Below, piece by piece: positions 23,766 to 32,226 of a stretch of 64,000 nucleotides of DNA (position 1 is the first letter of the stretch; each line of letters opens with the position of its first letter). Made by a program: the position numbers and the translations under genes. The stretch covers positions 19,248-83,247 of the forward strand of contig JAYKJB010000038.1 in NCBI GenBank assembly GCA_035285325.1, given 5' to 3'. Below the pieces are notes generated by a model. The model did no database searches and was not told the origin of the DNA. It worked only from the letters and a program-made list of their open reading frames with translations. This stretch comes from Candidatus Sericytochromatia bacterium (GTDB taxonomy: Bacteria; Cyanobacteriota; Sericytochromatia; S15B-MN24; JAQBPE01).

Positions 23766-24506
23766 GATGAAGACACCGCCGCTTCAGCCACCGCGAAGGT
23801 GCCGCCCGTGAGTCGCTATCCGCACAGTGAGCGCGGTGACACCACCACGGCCATTCAGGACTACATCAAGGCCATTTTCAAGTTGCAGGACGGCTCGGCC
23901 GGGGTCACCAACACGGCGATTGCGGAGAAGCTTGGCTACACTCCCGCTTCCGTCACGGGCATGCTCAAGAAACTCGCGCGGGCCGAGCTGGTGACCCATC
24001 ATCCGTATCAAGGGGTGGTGCTCACCGAGAAGGGGCGGCGGCTGGCGCTCGAGATGATCCGCCATCACCGCCTGATCGAGCTGTACCTGATGCGCGCCCT
24101 GGGATACTCCTGGGACGAGGTCGATGCGGAGGCGGAGCGCCTGGAACACGTCATCTCCGAGGAGATGGAAGATCGCATGGCGGCCTTCTTGCAGGAGCCG
24201 ACGGAGGATCCCCACGGGGATCCGATTCCCACCCGCGATGGCGTCATGTCCACGATTCGCTATGCCCCGCTGGCCACCATGCAACCCGGCCAGTTCGTGC
24301 GCATCCGGCGGGTCAAGGACAGCGACCCGAGCCTCTTGCGCTACCTGGGCCAGCTGGGGCTGTTCCCCCACGTGGTCCTCGAGGTGGTCGACCGGGCCCC
24401 CTTCGACGGACCGCTGACGATCCGCATCTCTTCCGCTCAGCACGCCCTCGGGCCCCAGGTGGCCAACAGCGTCTTCGTCGAGCCGGTGCGGGAGGGAGCC
24501 AGCTGA
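23757..24506 (+). CDS. DtxR-family metal-responsive repressor (MntR/TroR-like)
   Basis: A 249-residue regulator with a winged helix (about 30-90; NTAIAEKLGYTPASVTGMLKKL), a dimerisation/metal domain and a C-terminal SH3-like FeoA domain (about 165-245). In the metal-site helix the position of DtxR Cys102 is Glu (E127 in AERLEHV, with E130 and H131), as in Mn-sensing MntR, which suggests Mn rather than Fe response. The position of MntR Glu11 is Lys38. The ATG at 23757 lies inside the operator and has no ribosome site. A GTG at 23808, with GAAGG eight bases upstream, is an alternative start that removes a 17-residue unconserved tail. It overlaps the next gene (TGATG) and heads the transport operon. 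Confidence 0.88.
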   Translation: MPKDEDTAASATAKVPPVSRYPHSERGDTTTAIQDYIKAIFKLQDGSAGVTNTAIAEKLGYTPASVTGMLKKLARAELVTHHPYQGVVLTEKGRRLALEMIRHHRLIELYLMRALGYSWDEVDAEAERLEHVISEEMEDRMAAFLQEPTEDPHGDPIPTRDGVMSTIRYAPLATMQPGQFVRIRRVKDSDPSLLRYLGQLGLFPHVVLEVVDRAPFDGPLTIRISSAQHALGPQVANSVFVEPVREGAS

Positions 24507-25390
24507 TGTGGCGGCGTGTAGCCTGGCTGCTTGCGTTGGCTTCTCTGCTGGTCTCCTGCGGGCAACCTGGGTCGCAGGACGGGCCGCGGCTGGTGGCCAC
24601 CACCACGATGGTGGCCGACATGGTGCGTCAGATCGCGGGCCATCGCCTGCGCGTGCAGGGCCTGCTGACGCCGGGGGCCGATCCGCATATCTACCGTCCC
24701 GTGCCCCGCGACGCGGAGGCGATCGCCCAGGCGCCGCTGGTCTTCTCTCATGGGTTGCACCTGGAGCCCTGGTTGCCGGACCTGGTGCGTCAGAGTGGCG
24801 GAAAAGGGCGTCAGGTGGTCGTGGCGGAAGGCCTGGCCAACCGACGCAGCCCCACCGATGCGAGCCTGCCAGACCCTCATATCTGGTTTGACGTGCCGCG
24901 CTGGCGTCGGACGATTCCCCGGGTGGTGCAAGCGCTGTCGGCGCACGACCCGGCCGGCCGGCAGGTGTTCGAGGCCAATGCCAGGCTGTATGACCAGCAA
25001 CTCGGTTTGCTCGATGCCTGGATCCGTCGCGAACTGGCCCAGGTTCCTCGCGCGCGGCGGCGTCTGGTGACCAGTCACGACGCTTTTGGCTATTTTGGCG
25101 CGGCCTATGGCTTCGAGGTGGTCCCGATCCAGGGGGTCTCCACCGAGTCCGAGGCCGGCACGCAGGATCTCGTTCGGGTCGTGCAACGCGTGAAGCAGGC
25201 CCAGGTGCCGATGGTCTTCGTGGAAACATCCGTCAATGCGCGCCTGGTGGAGCAGGTGGCCCGCGAGACCGGCGCTCGCGTGGGGGGGCCGCTCTACAGC
25301 GATGCGTGTGGTGCCTTTGATACCTCCGGGGGCAGTTACGTGGGGATGCTGCGCGATAACGTGGCCGTGATCGTCGAGGGCTTGCAATGA
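24506..25390 (+). CDS. Mn/Zn ABC transporter substrate-binding lipoprotein
   Basis: A 294-residue cluster A-I (TroA/ZnuA) binding protein. The signal sequence ends in lipobox LVSC. The metal ligands expected for the family are visible: His in GADPHIYRP, His in LPDPHIWFDV, His in TSHDAFGYFGAAYG, and an Asp in the YSDACG region. The third ligand is His as in TroA/ZnuA rather than the Glu of PsaA/MntC, and the His-rich loop of ZnuA is absent. Zn versus Mn therefore cannot be settled; the Mn-type regulator upstream favours Mn. ATG overlaps the regulator's stop (TGATG) and its own stop overlaps the ATPase start (ATGA). Confidence 0.9.
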   Translation: MWRRVAWLLALASLLVSCGQPGSQDGPRLVATTTMVADMVRQIAGHRLRVQGLLTPGADPHIYRPVPRDAEAIAQAPLVFSHGLHLEPWLPDLVRQSGGKGRQVVVAEGLANRRSPTDASLPDPHIWFDVPRWRRTIPRVVQALSAHDPAGRQVFEANARLYDQQLGLLDAWIRRELAQVPRARRRLVTSHDAFGYFGAAYGFEVVPIQGVSTESEAGTQDLVRVVQRVKQAQVPMVFVETSVNARLVEQVARETGARVGGPLYSDACGAFDTSGGSYVGMLRDNVAVIVEGLQ

Positions 25391-26166
25391 CCCAGGCGCG
25401 TGAAACCGGTGAGCCAGAGGCGCTCGCCACCACCTCCCTTTCGGCCGGTTACCCGGGTCATCCCGTGCTGGAAGGGGTGACCCTGCGCCTTCCGCTGGGA
25501 CGGTTGGTGGGGGTACTGGGACCCAATGGGGCAGGCAAGAGTACCCTGCTCAAGGCCATCCTGGGCCTGCTGCCGATTTCCCGGGGGCGGGTGTCCGTGT
25601 TGGGGGGAACCTGCCAGCAGGCCGGCCATCGCCTGGCCTACGTGCCCCAACGCAATGCCGTCGATTGGGATTTCCCCGCTACGGTGCTGGATGTCGTGCT
25701 GATGGGACGCTACGCCCATACCCCGTGGTGGCGACCGGCCAGTCGGGCCGACCGGCAGGCGGCACGTGAGGCGCTGGCGCGCGTGGGGCTGCTCGATCTG
25801 GCAGACCGTCGGATCGGGGAACTGTCGGGCGGACAGCAGCAACGGGTGTTTCTGGCCCGGGCGCTGGCGCAGGAAGCAACCCTGTATCTGCTGGATGAGC
25901 CCCTGGCCGGGGTCGATGTGGCCAGCGAGGCCGTGATCATGCGCGAACTGCGCGCCATTCGGGATGCGGGGGGCGGCGTGGTGGTGGTCCACCACGATCT
26001 GCACACGGCGCCCGCCTACTTCGACCACGTGGTGCTGCTCAATCGGCGCTTGGTGGCAAGTGGGCCGACGGCGGAGGTGTTCGTCCCGGACCTGCTGGCG
26101 ACGACGTATGGCGTGCCGGTGAGAGCCGCCGCCTCCGAGCCCTCGGCCCTGCTGAGGCAGGAGTGA
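25387..26166 (+). CDS. Mn/Zn ABC transporter ATP-binding protein
   Basis: A 259-residue ABC ATPase that powers metal import with the two permeases downstream. Walker A is GPNGAGKST, the Q-loop region is YVPQRNAVDWDFP (typical of metal importers), the signature is LSGGQQQR, Walker B is LYLLDEPLAG and the switch His is in VVVHHDLH. It resembles TroB/MntB. Its ATGA start overlap with the binding-protein gene and 7-base gap to the permease show a single operon. Confidence 0.93.
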   Translation: MTQARETGEPEALATTSLSAGYPGHPVLEGVTLRLPLGRLVGVLGPNGAGKSTLLKAILGLLPISRGRVSVLGGTCQQAGHRLAYVPQRNAVDWDFPATVLDVVLMGRYAHTPWWRPASRADRQAAREALARVGLLDLADRRIGELSGGQQQRVFLARALAQEATLYLLDEPLAGVDVASEAVIMRELRAIRDAGGGVVVVHHDLHTAPAYFDHVVLLNRRLVASGPTAEVFVPDLLATTYGVPVRAAASEPSALLRQE

Positions 26167-26173
26167 GCGAACG

Positions 26174-27052
26174 ATGTCCGAACTGAACGTTGCTCCGCTC
26201 TCGCTCGCCTGGGAAGCCCTCACCCTGCCCTATGCCTTCATGCGCTACAGCCTGGCGGGCACGGCGCTGGTCGGGGCCGCCTGCGGCCTGCTGGGCTGCT
26301 TCATCATCCTGCGTCGCCTGTCGCTGTTCGGGGATGCGCTGGGACACGCGGTGTTTCCCGGGGTGATGCTGGCCTCGTTTCTGGGAGCCGGGCATCTGGG
26401 CGTTTTCCTGGGCGCGCTCGCGGCCGGTCTGGCGGCGGCCGCCTTGGTGGCCTGGATTCCCTCGGTGACGCGGCATCGCGCCGATACCGCCATGGGGGTC
26501 GTCTTCACCGGATTTTTCGGGCTCGGCGTGGCCTTGTTGACCCTGCTCCCCGTGGGCACCCATCGGGTGGCCACCCTGATGTTCGGCCGCGCGCTGGGGG
26601 TCGGCCCCGCCGATGTGCTGGCGGCAGCGGGCGTTCTCCTCACGGTGCTCCTCTTCATCACCCTGGCGTTTCGTCCCCTGGCGCTGGCCACCTTCGATCC
26701 GGTGGCTGCAGGGCTCCAAGGGGTGCGCGTGGGACTGCTGACCGTCCTGCTCATGGTGCTGCTGACCGCCACGGTGGTCGTGAGCTTGCCGATTGTGGGC
26801 GCTGTGCTGGTGGTGGCTTTGCTGGTCATCCCTGCCGCAACCGCGTCGCTGCTGGTGGATCGGCTCGCGCCGATGCTCGCGCTGGCCGCCTTGCTGGGTC
26901 TTCTGGCGGCTGAAGGCGGCCTGGTCATGAGCCACGTGTGGGGCTGGGCCAGCGGCGCCTCCATGGTGCTGGCCTCCGCCGCCTATTTCCTGCTCGCGCT
27001 GGGCTGGTCGCAGGGGCGTCGCCGCTGGGCGACGGGAGGTCTGCGTGCCTGA
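26174..27052 (+). CDS. metal ABC transporter permease (first)
   Basis: A 292-residue integral membrane protein of the TroC/ZnuB family (ABC-3), with about eight or nine helices. Family segments are CFIILRRLSLFGDALGHAVFPG (coupling region), RHRADTAMGVVFTGFFGLGVAL and LPIVGAVLVVALLVIPAATA. It forms the membrane channel together with the paralogous permease that starts 8 bases before its end. ATG 26174; the 3' end overlaps the next gene. Confidence 0.92.
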   Translation: MSELNVAPLSLAWEALTLPYAFMRYSLAGTALVGAACGLLGCFIILRRLSLFGDALGHAVFPGVMLASFLGAGHLGVFLGALAAGLAAAALVAWIPSVTRHRADTAMGVVFTGFFGLGVALLTLLPVGTHRVATLMFGRALGVGPADVLAAAGVLLTVLLFITLAFRPLALATFDPVAAGLQGVRVGLLTVLLMVLLTATVVVSLPIVGAVLVVALLVIPAATASLLVDRLAPMLALAALLGLLAAEGGLVMSHVWGWASGASMVLASAAYFLLALGWSQGRRRWATGGLRA

Positions 27053-27929
27053 TGGGAGTGTCTGGCTGGCGGCACCGTGGTTCTGGCAGGCCACCGGCTT
27101 GATGGCCGTGGTGGCCGCGCTGTGTTCGCTGGTGGGGGTGTTTCTGATTCTGCGCGGGTTGAGCCTGTTGACGGATGCCATCAGCCACGCCGTGCTGCCG
27201 GGGGTGGTGGCCGGCTACTTGCTGGCGGGCTACATGCCGCTGGCCTTCCTGGCCGGTGCCGTGCTGTCGGGCCTGGCCTGCGTGTCCGCCATCGGGACGC
27301 TCACCCGTCGGACCCGGCTCAAGGAGGATGCCGCCATGGGCGTCGTCTTCCCGCCCATGTTCGCGCTGGGGATCGTCATGCTCTCGAGCCTGCGTGGGGT
27401 CGATCTCGACCCTGGTTGCGTGGTGTTCGGCGAACCCCTGGCCGCCAAGCCGGAGAGCTTGGTGCTGGCCGGTTTGCTGCTGGTGACGACGCTGGCGGTG
27501 GGGGCGCTGGCCTACCGCCCGTTGACGCTGGCGACCTTTGACCCGCTGCAAGCCCGCCTGCTCGGTGTTCCCGAGCGCTTCATTCACACGGCCTTGCTGG
27601 TCTTCGTCGCTCTGGCCACAGTGGTGGCCTTGCGGGCGGTGGGCATCGTGCTGGCGATCGCCTTTTTCATCACGCCCGGGGCGACGGCCGCCTTGCTGGT
27701 CAAACGCTTGCCGGCCCTGCTGGGGCTGGCGGCTCTGCTGGCCGTTGCGGAGGCTTTTTTGGGTATGCTGCTGGCCGTTTCGCAGAACGTCAGCCCTTCG
27801 GGCGTCACGGCCTCGCTCGCGTTATTGGTGTTCCTGACCGTGGTGACGGTCCAGGTCGTCGTCGCTCGCGTCCGTGCGCGCCTGGCTGGGTCGCTCAGGG
27901 CCGTTCCAGACTCTCCCGCTGGCGCTTGA
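27045..27929 (+). CDS. metal ABC transporter permease (second)
   Basis: A 294-residue ABC-3 permease paralogous to the preceding one (shared [44 protein letters not shown] and [19 protein letters not shown] blocks), as in TroC/TroD systems that use a permease heterodimer. The start is GTG 27045, overlapping the first permease by 8 bases. Its 3' end overlaps the convergent J-domain gene by 35 bases, so the two transcripts are antisense at their ends. Confidence 0.92.
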   Translation: MPDGSVWLAAPWFWQATGLMAVVAALCSLVGVFLILRGLSLLTDAISHAVLPGVVAGYLLAGYMPLAFLAGAVLSGLACVSAIGTLTRRTRLKEDAAMGVVFPPMFALGIVMLSSLRGVDLDPGCVVFGEPLAAKPESLVLAGLLLVTTLAVGALAYRPLTLATFDPLQARLLGVPERFIHTALLVFVALATVVALRAVGIVLAIAFFITPGATAALLVKRLPALLGLAALLAVAEAFLGMLLAVSQNVSPSGVTASLALLVFLTVVTVQVVVARVRARLAGSLRAVPDSPAGA

Positions 27930-28602
27930 CCTCGTCGGCCAGGCCCCGCAAGCGGTCCTCCAGGAAGCGCAGGCCTTTGGTGGAGGTGTCCCGGCTGAGC
28001 TGGGCGCGAACGAACCCCTTGAGGTCCTCCAACACGTGGCCGAAGGCTTCCGACGGCTCCTGTTCGCTGGGTCGGTAGGTGCGTCCGCACCCCAGGCAAC
28101 TCACGGTCGTGGCGTGGCGCTCGGTGACCAGGTTGCGCATCTGACAGTGGGGACAGCGGGCATAGGTGGGCCCGGCGCTCCCGCTCGGGGGCTCCTCCGT
28201 CGCGCCCTGGTCGGTCGGGCGGCTACCCAGCGGTTGCTGGCAGGTGCTGCAGCGGACGGCCACCTGGCGAGGGTCTTGCGCGACCCGATTGAGGGCACCG
28301 CAGTGTTCACACAGGGCCACCGACACCTTGCCAGGGGAGCGAGGCCCCGTGGGGCCTGACGGGTGACTGCGCGACGCATTCGCGGTGGTCTTGGTGCTGC
28401 GGCGGTCGCGATCGTAAGCCGCCCGCCGGGTCGGGTCGAGCAACACGTCCGCGGCTTCGTTGACCAGCGCCAGCCGTCCGGCATCCCCGCCCAGGTCCGG
28501 GTGCAACTGCTTGGCCAGCTGGCGATAGGCGGTCTTGATCTCACGTGCCGAGGCCGTCGGCGCCACGCCGAGGCGCGCGTAATAGTCGGGCAGTGCGGGC
28601 AC
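27895..28602 (-). CDS. J-domain protein with zinc-ribbon motifs
   Basis: A 235-residue protein. The N-terminal J domain (about 4-68; [30 protein letters not shown] with the HPD motif, then [15 protein letters not shown]) would stimulate DnaK ATPase. It is followed by a Ser/Pro linker, two pairs of CxxC motifs (CEHCGALN...[12 protein letters not shown]...CLGC) and a C-terminal coil (GFVRAQLSR...[13 protein letters not shown]). It is not canonical DnaJ: the Gly/Phe and cysteine-rich CxxCxGxG repeats are absent. Client unknown. Tail-to-tail overlap with the permease gene. Confidence 0.88.
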   Translation of the reverse strand: MPALPDYYARLGVAPTASAREIKTAYRQLAKQLHPDLGGDAGRLALVNEAADVLLDPTRRAAYDRDRRSTKTTANASRSHPSGPTGPRSPGKVSVALCEHCGALNRVAQDPRQVAVRCSTCQQPLGSRPTDQGATEEPPSGSAGPTYARCPHCQMRNLVTERHATTVSCLGCGRTYRPSEQEPSEAFGHVLEDLKGFVRAQLSRDTSTKGLRFLEDRLRGLADEVKRQRESLERP

Positions 28603-28634
28603 GCGTCACCTCCTGCGGCTGGAACTGGTCGTGT

Positions 28635-29822
28635 TCAGACGATCTTGACCGTCATCTCTCGCTCGATGCGCTCGGCCAGGCCTTGAATTCGCTCGCGCAA
28701 CTCCTGTTCGGAACTTCCCGTGACCAGCAGGCCCATGTGATGTGGCTTGGCAGGGAGTTCCTGCACGTGAGAGCCCAGGTAAGCGCTCACATCGGGACGG
28801 GCCGCGGCGGTGGCGGAGGCCAGCACGCCGGCGTAGACATCCCGGTCACGGCTGATGCTGTAAGGCGGCAGCACCTCTCCAACTTCGAGGCGGGCCCATT
28901 CGGCCCACAGGTTGATGCCGCTTTCGGCCTCGACCATGTTCTCGATCAGGCCCGCACCGACCCGCGCGCTGGCTTCCAGGAAGTAGAACTGCCCGTCTTC
29001 GCGGCCCCGGATGTATTCGATGTGAAAGACGCCCGCCAGCATCCCGAAAGCCGCAATCACGCGACGGTTCAGGGCATACAGCTTTTGCGCATCCTCCCCC
29101 TGCTCTTCCAGACGCCAGCTGGTGTAGACGCCCCCTTCCGTGTGCAGGTCCAGAATCGGTTTGCCATAGCGGTGCGCCGCTTCGAACAGCACCTGGCCGC
29201 CAGAAACGACCCCATCCACGTGAAACACCTCACCCGGCGTGTAGCGTTCGAGCAAATGGTGGCTGGCGCGATCGCCCAGCGCATCCAGGCTTTTCCAGAC
29301 CGCATCGGCCTCCGTCAGTTTCTGGATGCCCTTCGAGGAGGCGGCCATGCGCGGCTTCAGCACCCACGGCGCCGGCACCTCCGCCATGAAGGCCGCGATG
29401 GCGGGGTGATGAATCGCCCCGATGAAGCGAGGCACCAGGATGTCCCGCCCCTGCGCGCGCTCGCGCATGGCGAGCTTGTCGCGGAAATAGCGCGCGGTGG
29501 TTTCCCCCATGCCGGGGATGCGCAGGTGCTCGCGCAGGCGCGCCGCCACCTCGATGTCATACTCGCCCAGGCCGATCAGACGGTCGATGCGTTCGGTGCG
29601 CGCCAGGTAGCCGACGGCATTCTCCACCCCCAGCGGGTCGAAAATATCAGGCACGGCATACAGCGCATCCATGAGGTCGCGGGGCCAATCGTAGCCGAGC
29701 GCGTCCGCCCGCGTGAGGACGACGACGCGATGCCCTTGCCGCTTCAGTTCTCGCAGGAAGGACTCCCCATAGAGCCCGTGAGTGGCAGCCATCACGACGA
29801 AGAAGTGCAGTTTTGCGCTCAT
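28635..29822 (-). CDS. ATP-grasp domain protein
   Basis: A 395-residue ATP-grasp enzyme. After a Rossmann-like N-domain come the ATP-binding core segments APWVLKPRMAASSKGIQKL, HHLLERYTPGEVFHVDGVVSGGQVLF, FHIEYIRGREDGQFYFLEASARVGAGLIENMVE (Mg-binding Glu and Asn region). The class ligates a carboxylate to an amine or thiol via an acyl phosphate, as in carbamoyl-phosphate or biotin carboxylases and peptide ligases. The specific substrate is unknown. ATG 29822. It lies in a minus-strand series with the J-domain gene downstream and an unknown membrane protein upstream. Confidence 0.85.
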   Translation of the reverse strand: MSAKLHFFVVMAATHGLYGESFLRELKRQGHRVVVLTRADALGYDWPRDLMDALYAVPDIFDPLGVENAVGYLARTERIDRLIGLGEYDIEVAARLREHLRIPGMGETTARYFRDKLAMRERAQGRDILVPRFIGAIHHPAIAAFMAEVPAPWVLKPRMAASSKGIQKLTEADAVWKSLDALGDRASHHLLERYTPGEVFHVDGVVSGGQVLFEAAHRYGKPILDLHTEGGVYTSWRLEEQGEDAQKLYALNRRVIAAFGMLAGVFHIEYIRGREDGQFYFLEASARVGAGLIENMVEAESGINLWAEWARLEVGEVLPPYSISRDRDVYAGVLASATAAARPDVSAYLGSHVQELPAKPHHMGLLVTGSSEQELRERIQGLAERIEREMTVKIV

Positions 29823-29876
29823 GCGCCCATTCTACCCCATCGTGGCGGCTGTTGGCTGCGCTCGGCTCGGAAAGCG

Positions 29877-31442
29877 TCAGCCGAGCAGCAGTTTGCGCTT
29901 CTGCTCCTCCAGCATGTCCACCAGCATGGCCTTGACCTGATGCTCTGTTCCAATCTCGCCCATGTGCCTCAGCAGGGAGGCGCTCAACGCGCTGATCAGG
30001 CCCTTGGTCAGGCTCACGTTTTCGGGGTCGCTGATCGCCCGCAACATCGTGCCGTGCATCTGCGCCAGGCTCTCGGTGATGATGCGTTTCAACAGGGCGT
30101 CCGGCAAGCTTCCCAGCACGGGCACCTGGCGCAGCTGGAGATAGGCGGGGGATTCCTCCAGCGCGTCCTGTGCCGCACGCGCCATGAGCTCCTCCAGGCC
30201 GGGGCGCACGTCGGGGAGCACCTTCTGAATCACCAGGGCCACGTTGCTCTCGATCAGGCGGGCGACCTCCTGACGCTGCGCGGGCGTCAAGGAATCGAGA
30301 GCCTGCTGAACGCTGAAATTCTGGATACTGGTCTGGTAGCTCGACAGCAACTTGACGTTGACGAGGTCTGCCACCGTGTCGAGGGGCTTGGTCAAGTAGG
30401 GTTTCAGAATCGCCACCGGGTTGATCAGGCCCAGTCGCTCCATGCGCGCGCTGACCGAGATAATCCGGATGGCGTGTAAAGGCCCCTGAAGCGAGGGGGG
30501 GAGGGCGTACATGACCAGCGGGAGCACGTAGATGACGTCGTACCAGCGCGCGGCCGTGAACAGCGTGAAGGTCTGGTAGACGCCGCGGCGTACCCCGATG
30601 GCGCCCCGGATCAGAAACTCCGCCACGAAAATGGGCAGGAAGAGACAGTCAATCAGCCAGAAATGGTCGGCTGGCTCGCCGTCCTCGCCGTAGGTCTGCC
30701 AGTAATTCCTGGCCAGCAAGGGCGCGATCTCACGTTCGAACCAGGCCTGCTCGGCCTCCAGCCGGGCAGGGGCCAGGTTGCCCTCGGACCAGAACCCCGG
30801 CAGGATACGAACTTCGCCCCCCCGCTTGTTGGCGTTCCCGCCCATCATCGCGCTGGAAACCGAATAGTGATCCCAGGGACGCGGCCTGATTTTCAAGGCT
30901 GCTTCGAAGCGGACCAGGCTGAGGCGGTCTGCCCAGCGGACCAGTTCCTGGGGCGAGGCCGTGTCTTGCCAAGCGTGCTGGCGAAACTTGGCCTTCAGCT
31001 GCTCGGATACGCCCCGCAACCCTGAGCTCAAGAAGGGGTCCTGGTCCAACATCCGTCGCGACAGGCTCCGCATGCGAGCCAGCTGGGACCGGGTCTCCGG
31101 GCTGGACGGGGCCTCGCGCAACATCCTGAACGTCGCCTCGGCCGACCGGCCGTAGGCATCCGTCTCGCGGTGGGGCTCGATCCCCTTCACCAGGTCGTAG
31201 CGCGTCACCACCTCCTGCCAGCCAAACGCCTGGTAGTGATGGCGCAGGTCCAGGTAGGTGTAGTCGAACAGCACCAGCAACAGGTTGACGACTGCCAGCA
31301 GCAGGATCAACCAGTTCGCAGGGACGTCAAAAAGCCTCCAGGCACGCCACTCGCGTGTGCCTGGCGTTGGAGCACGCTCGAGCGGCGGACGGACGAGCCG
31401 CTCCACAGCTTGCGTGATTTCAGGACGATCCGAGCCCCTCAC
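29877..31442 (-). CDS. unknown membrane protein, 521 aa
   Basis: Not recognised. An N-terminal transmembrane helix (about 43-62, NWLILLLAVVNLLLVLFDYTYL) is followed by a soluble helical region of about 200 residues, then hydrophobic segments around 275-340 (HFWLIDCLFLPIFVAEFLI, RWYDVIYVLPLVMYALP). The segment LPLVMYALPPSLQGPLHAIRIISVSARMERLG resembles the S4-S5 region of voltage-gated-like ion-channel proteins, but only weakly. The C-terminal half (about 350-521) is soluble and helical. GTG start at 31442. It lies between infA and the ATP-grasp gene on the minus strand. Confidence 0.75.
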   Translation of the reverse strand: MRGSDRPEITQAVERLVRPPLERAPTPGTREWRAWRLFDVPANWLILLLAVVNLLLVLFDYTYLDLRHHYQAFGWQEVVTRYDLVKGIEPHRETDAYGRSAEATFRMLREAPSSPETRSQLARMRSLSRRMLDQDPFLSSGLRGVSEQLKAKFRQHAWQDTASPQELVRWADRLSLVRFEAALKIRPRPWDHYSVSSAMMGGNANKRGGEVRILPGFWSEGNLAPARLEAEQAWFEREIAPLLARNYWQTYGEDGEPADHFWLIDCLFLPIFVAEFLIRGAIGVRRGVYQTFTLFTAARWYDVIYVLPLVMYALPPSLQGPLHAIRIISVSARMERLGLINPVAILKPYLTKPLDTVADLVNVKLLSSYQTSIQNFSVQQALDSLTPAQRQEVARLIESNVALVIQKVLPDVRPGLEELMARAAQDALEESPAYLQLRQVPVLGSLPDALLKRIITESLAQMHGTMLRAISDPENVSLTKGLISALSASLLRHMGEIGTEHQVKAMLVDMLEEQKRKLLLG

Positions 31443-31481
31443 CGGGAACTCGCCAGATGCAGGGCCGGCATGGGCCGAATG

Positions 31482-31760
31482 CTATCGCTTGTTAGGACCG
31501 CCCGGCCCTCCAGGGGGCGGGCCACCTCCTGCGCCGTAACCGGTCTTTTCCCGGAACGTGATGCGACCTCGCGAGAGGTCGTAGGGTGAGAGTTCGACCC
31601 GCACCTTATCTCCCAGCAAGACCTTGATCCGGAACCGGCGCATGCGACCAGCCAGGTGACCGAGCACCTCGTGGCCATTGTCCAGGATAATGCGGAACAT
31701 CCCATTGGACAGAGCTTCCTGTACGGTGCCTGTCAATTCGATGACGTCTTCTTTACCCAT
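31482..31760 (-). CDS. infA: translation initiation factor IF-1 with C-terminal tail
   Basis: IF-1 binds the ribosomal A site during initiation. The 92-residue protein has the complete S1-like OB fold ([61 protein letters not shown]). Normal IF-1 ends at about residue 72; here another 18-20 residues follow, rich in Gly and Pro ([17 protein letters not shown]). The gene is isolated, not in a ribosomal-protein operon. Reading upstream from 31760 gives unrelated residues, so ATG 31760 is the start; no clear ribosome site precedes it. Confidence 0.92.
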   Translation of the reverse strand: MGKEDVIELTGTVQEALSNGMFRIILDNGHEVLGHLAGRMRRFRIKVLLGDKVRVELSPYDLSRGRITFREKTGYGAGGGPPPGGPGGPNKR

Positions 31761-32226
31761 AGCGACGACTCGGACCGCTTTTCTTGACGCTGACCGCGGG
31801 GGGAAGCGTCGACTGAGACGAAGGACGGAACTGCGTGGTCGCCCCGCACCAGCCGCCATCATCATCCTGTAGGACCGGTTGCCCGGGTCGAAAACCACAC
31901 ACCTCCCAATGTGAAGCTTCCAACGCAGGGTCACCAGCGATGTCCAGGTGGTGAAGCGAACTGACTCGAACGAGCCATCCCAGCAACGCTAACATACCCA
32001 CGCGAGCGGTGGAATGATTCAAATCACCACCGTTGTCCTGCGGTTGGACACGAAAAGGCGCGCGCGATCTGCGCGGTGATGGGGCTTATTTTGCTATACT
32101 GGGCCACTGTCCCGCGTTTGAGGAGATCACTTCCGCGGCCGGAAGCCCCCTCCCTTGATCAGATCGGCTGACGCCCTGATCAGCAAGCCTGTGGACGCAC
32201 CTACGTAGAAAGATCGGCGCAAGCGG
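31761..32226. promoter_or_regulatory. 466-base divergent intergenic region
   Basis: No gene recognised. The plus-strand promoter of the helicase gene is probably the extended -10 TGCTATACT (32092-32100). Downstream, an inverted repeat TGATCAG...CTGATCA (32156-32162 and 32176-32182) lies in the leader. For infA the best minus-strand -10 is TATGTT (31991-31996). I found no tRNA or known riboswitch. Confidence 0.4.

Noticed and set aside
28545..30479. 644-codon plus-strand frame over the ATP-grasp and membrane protein genes
   Set aside because: Antisense to a complete ATP-grasp enzyme; no recognisable protein features.
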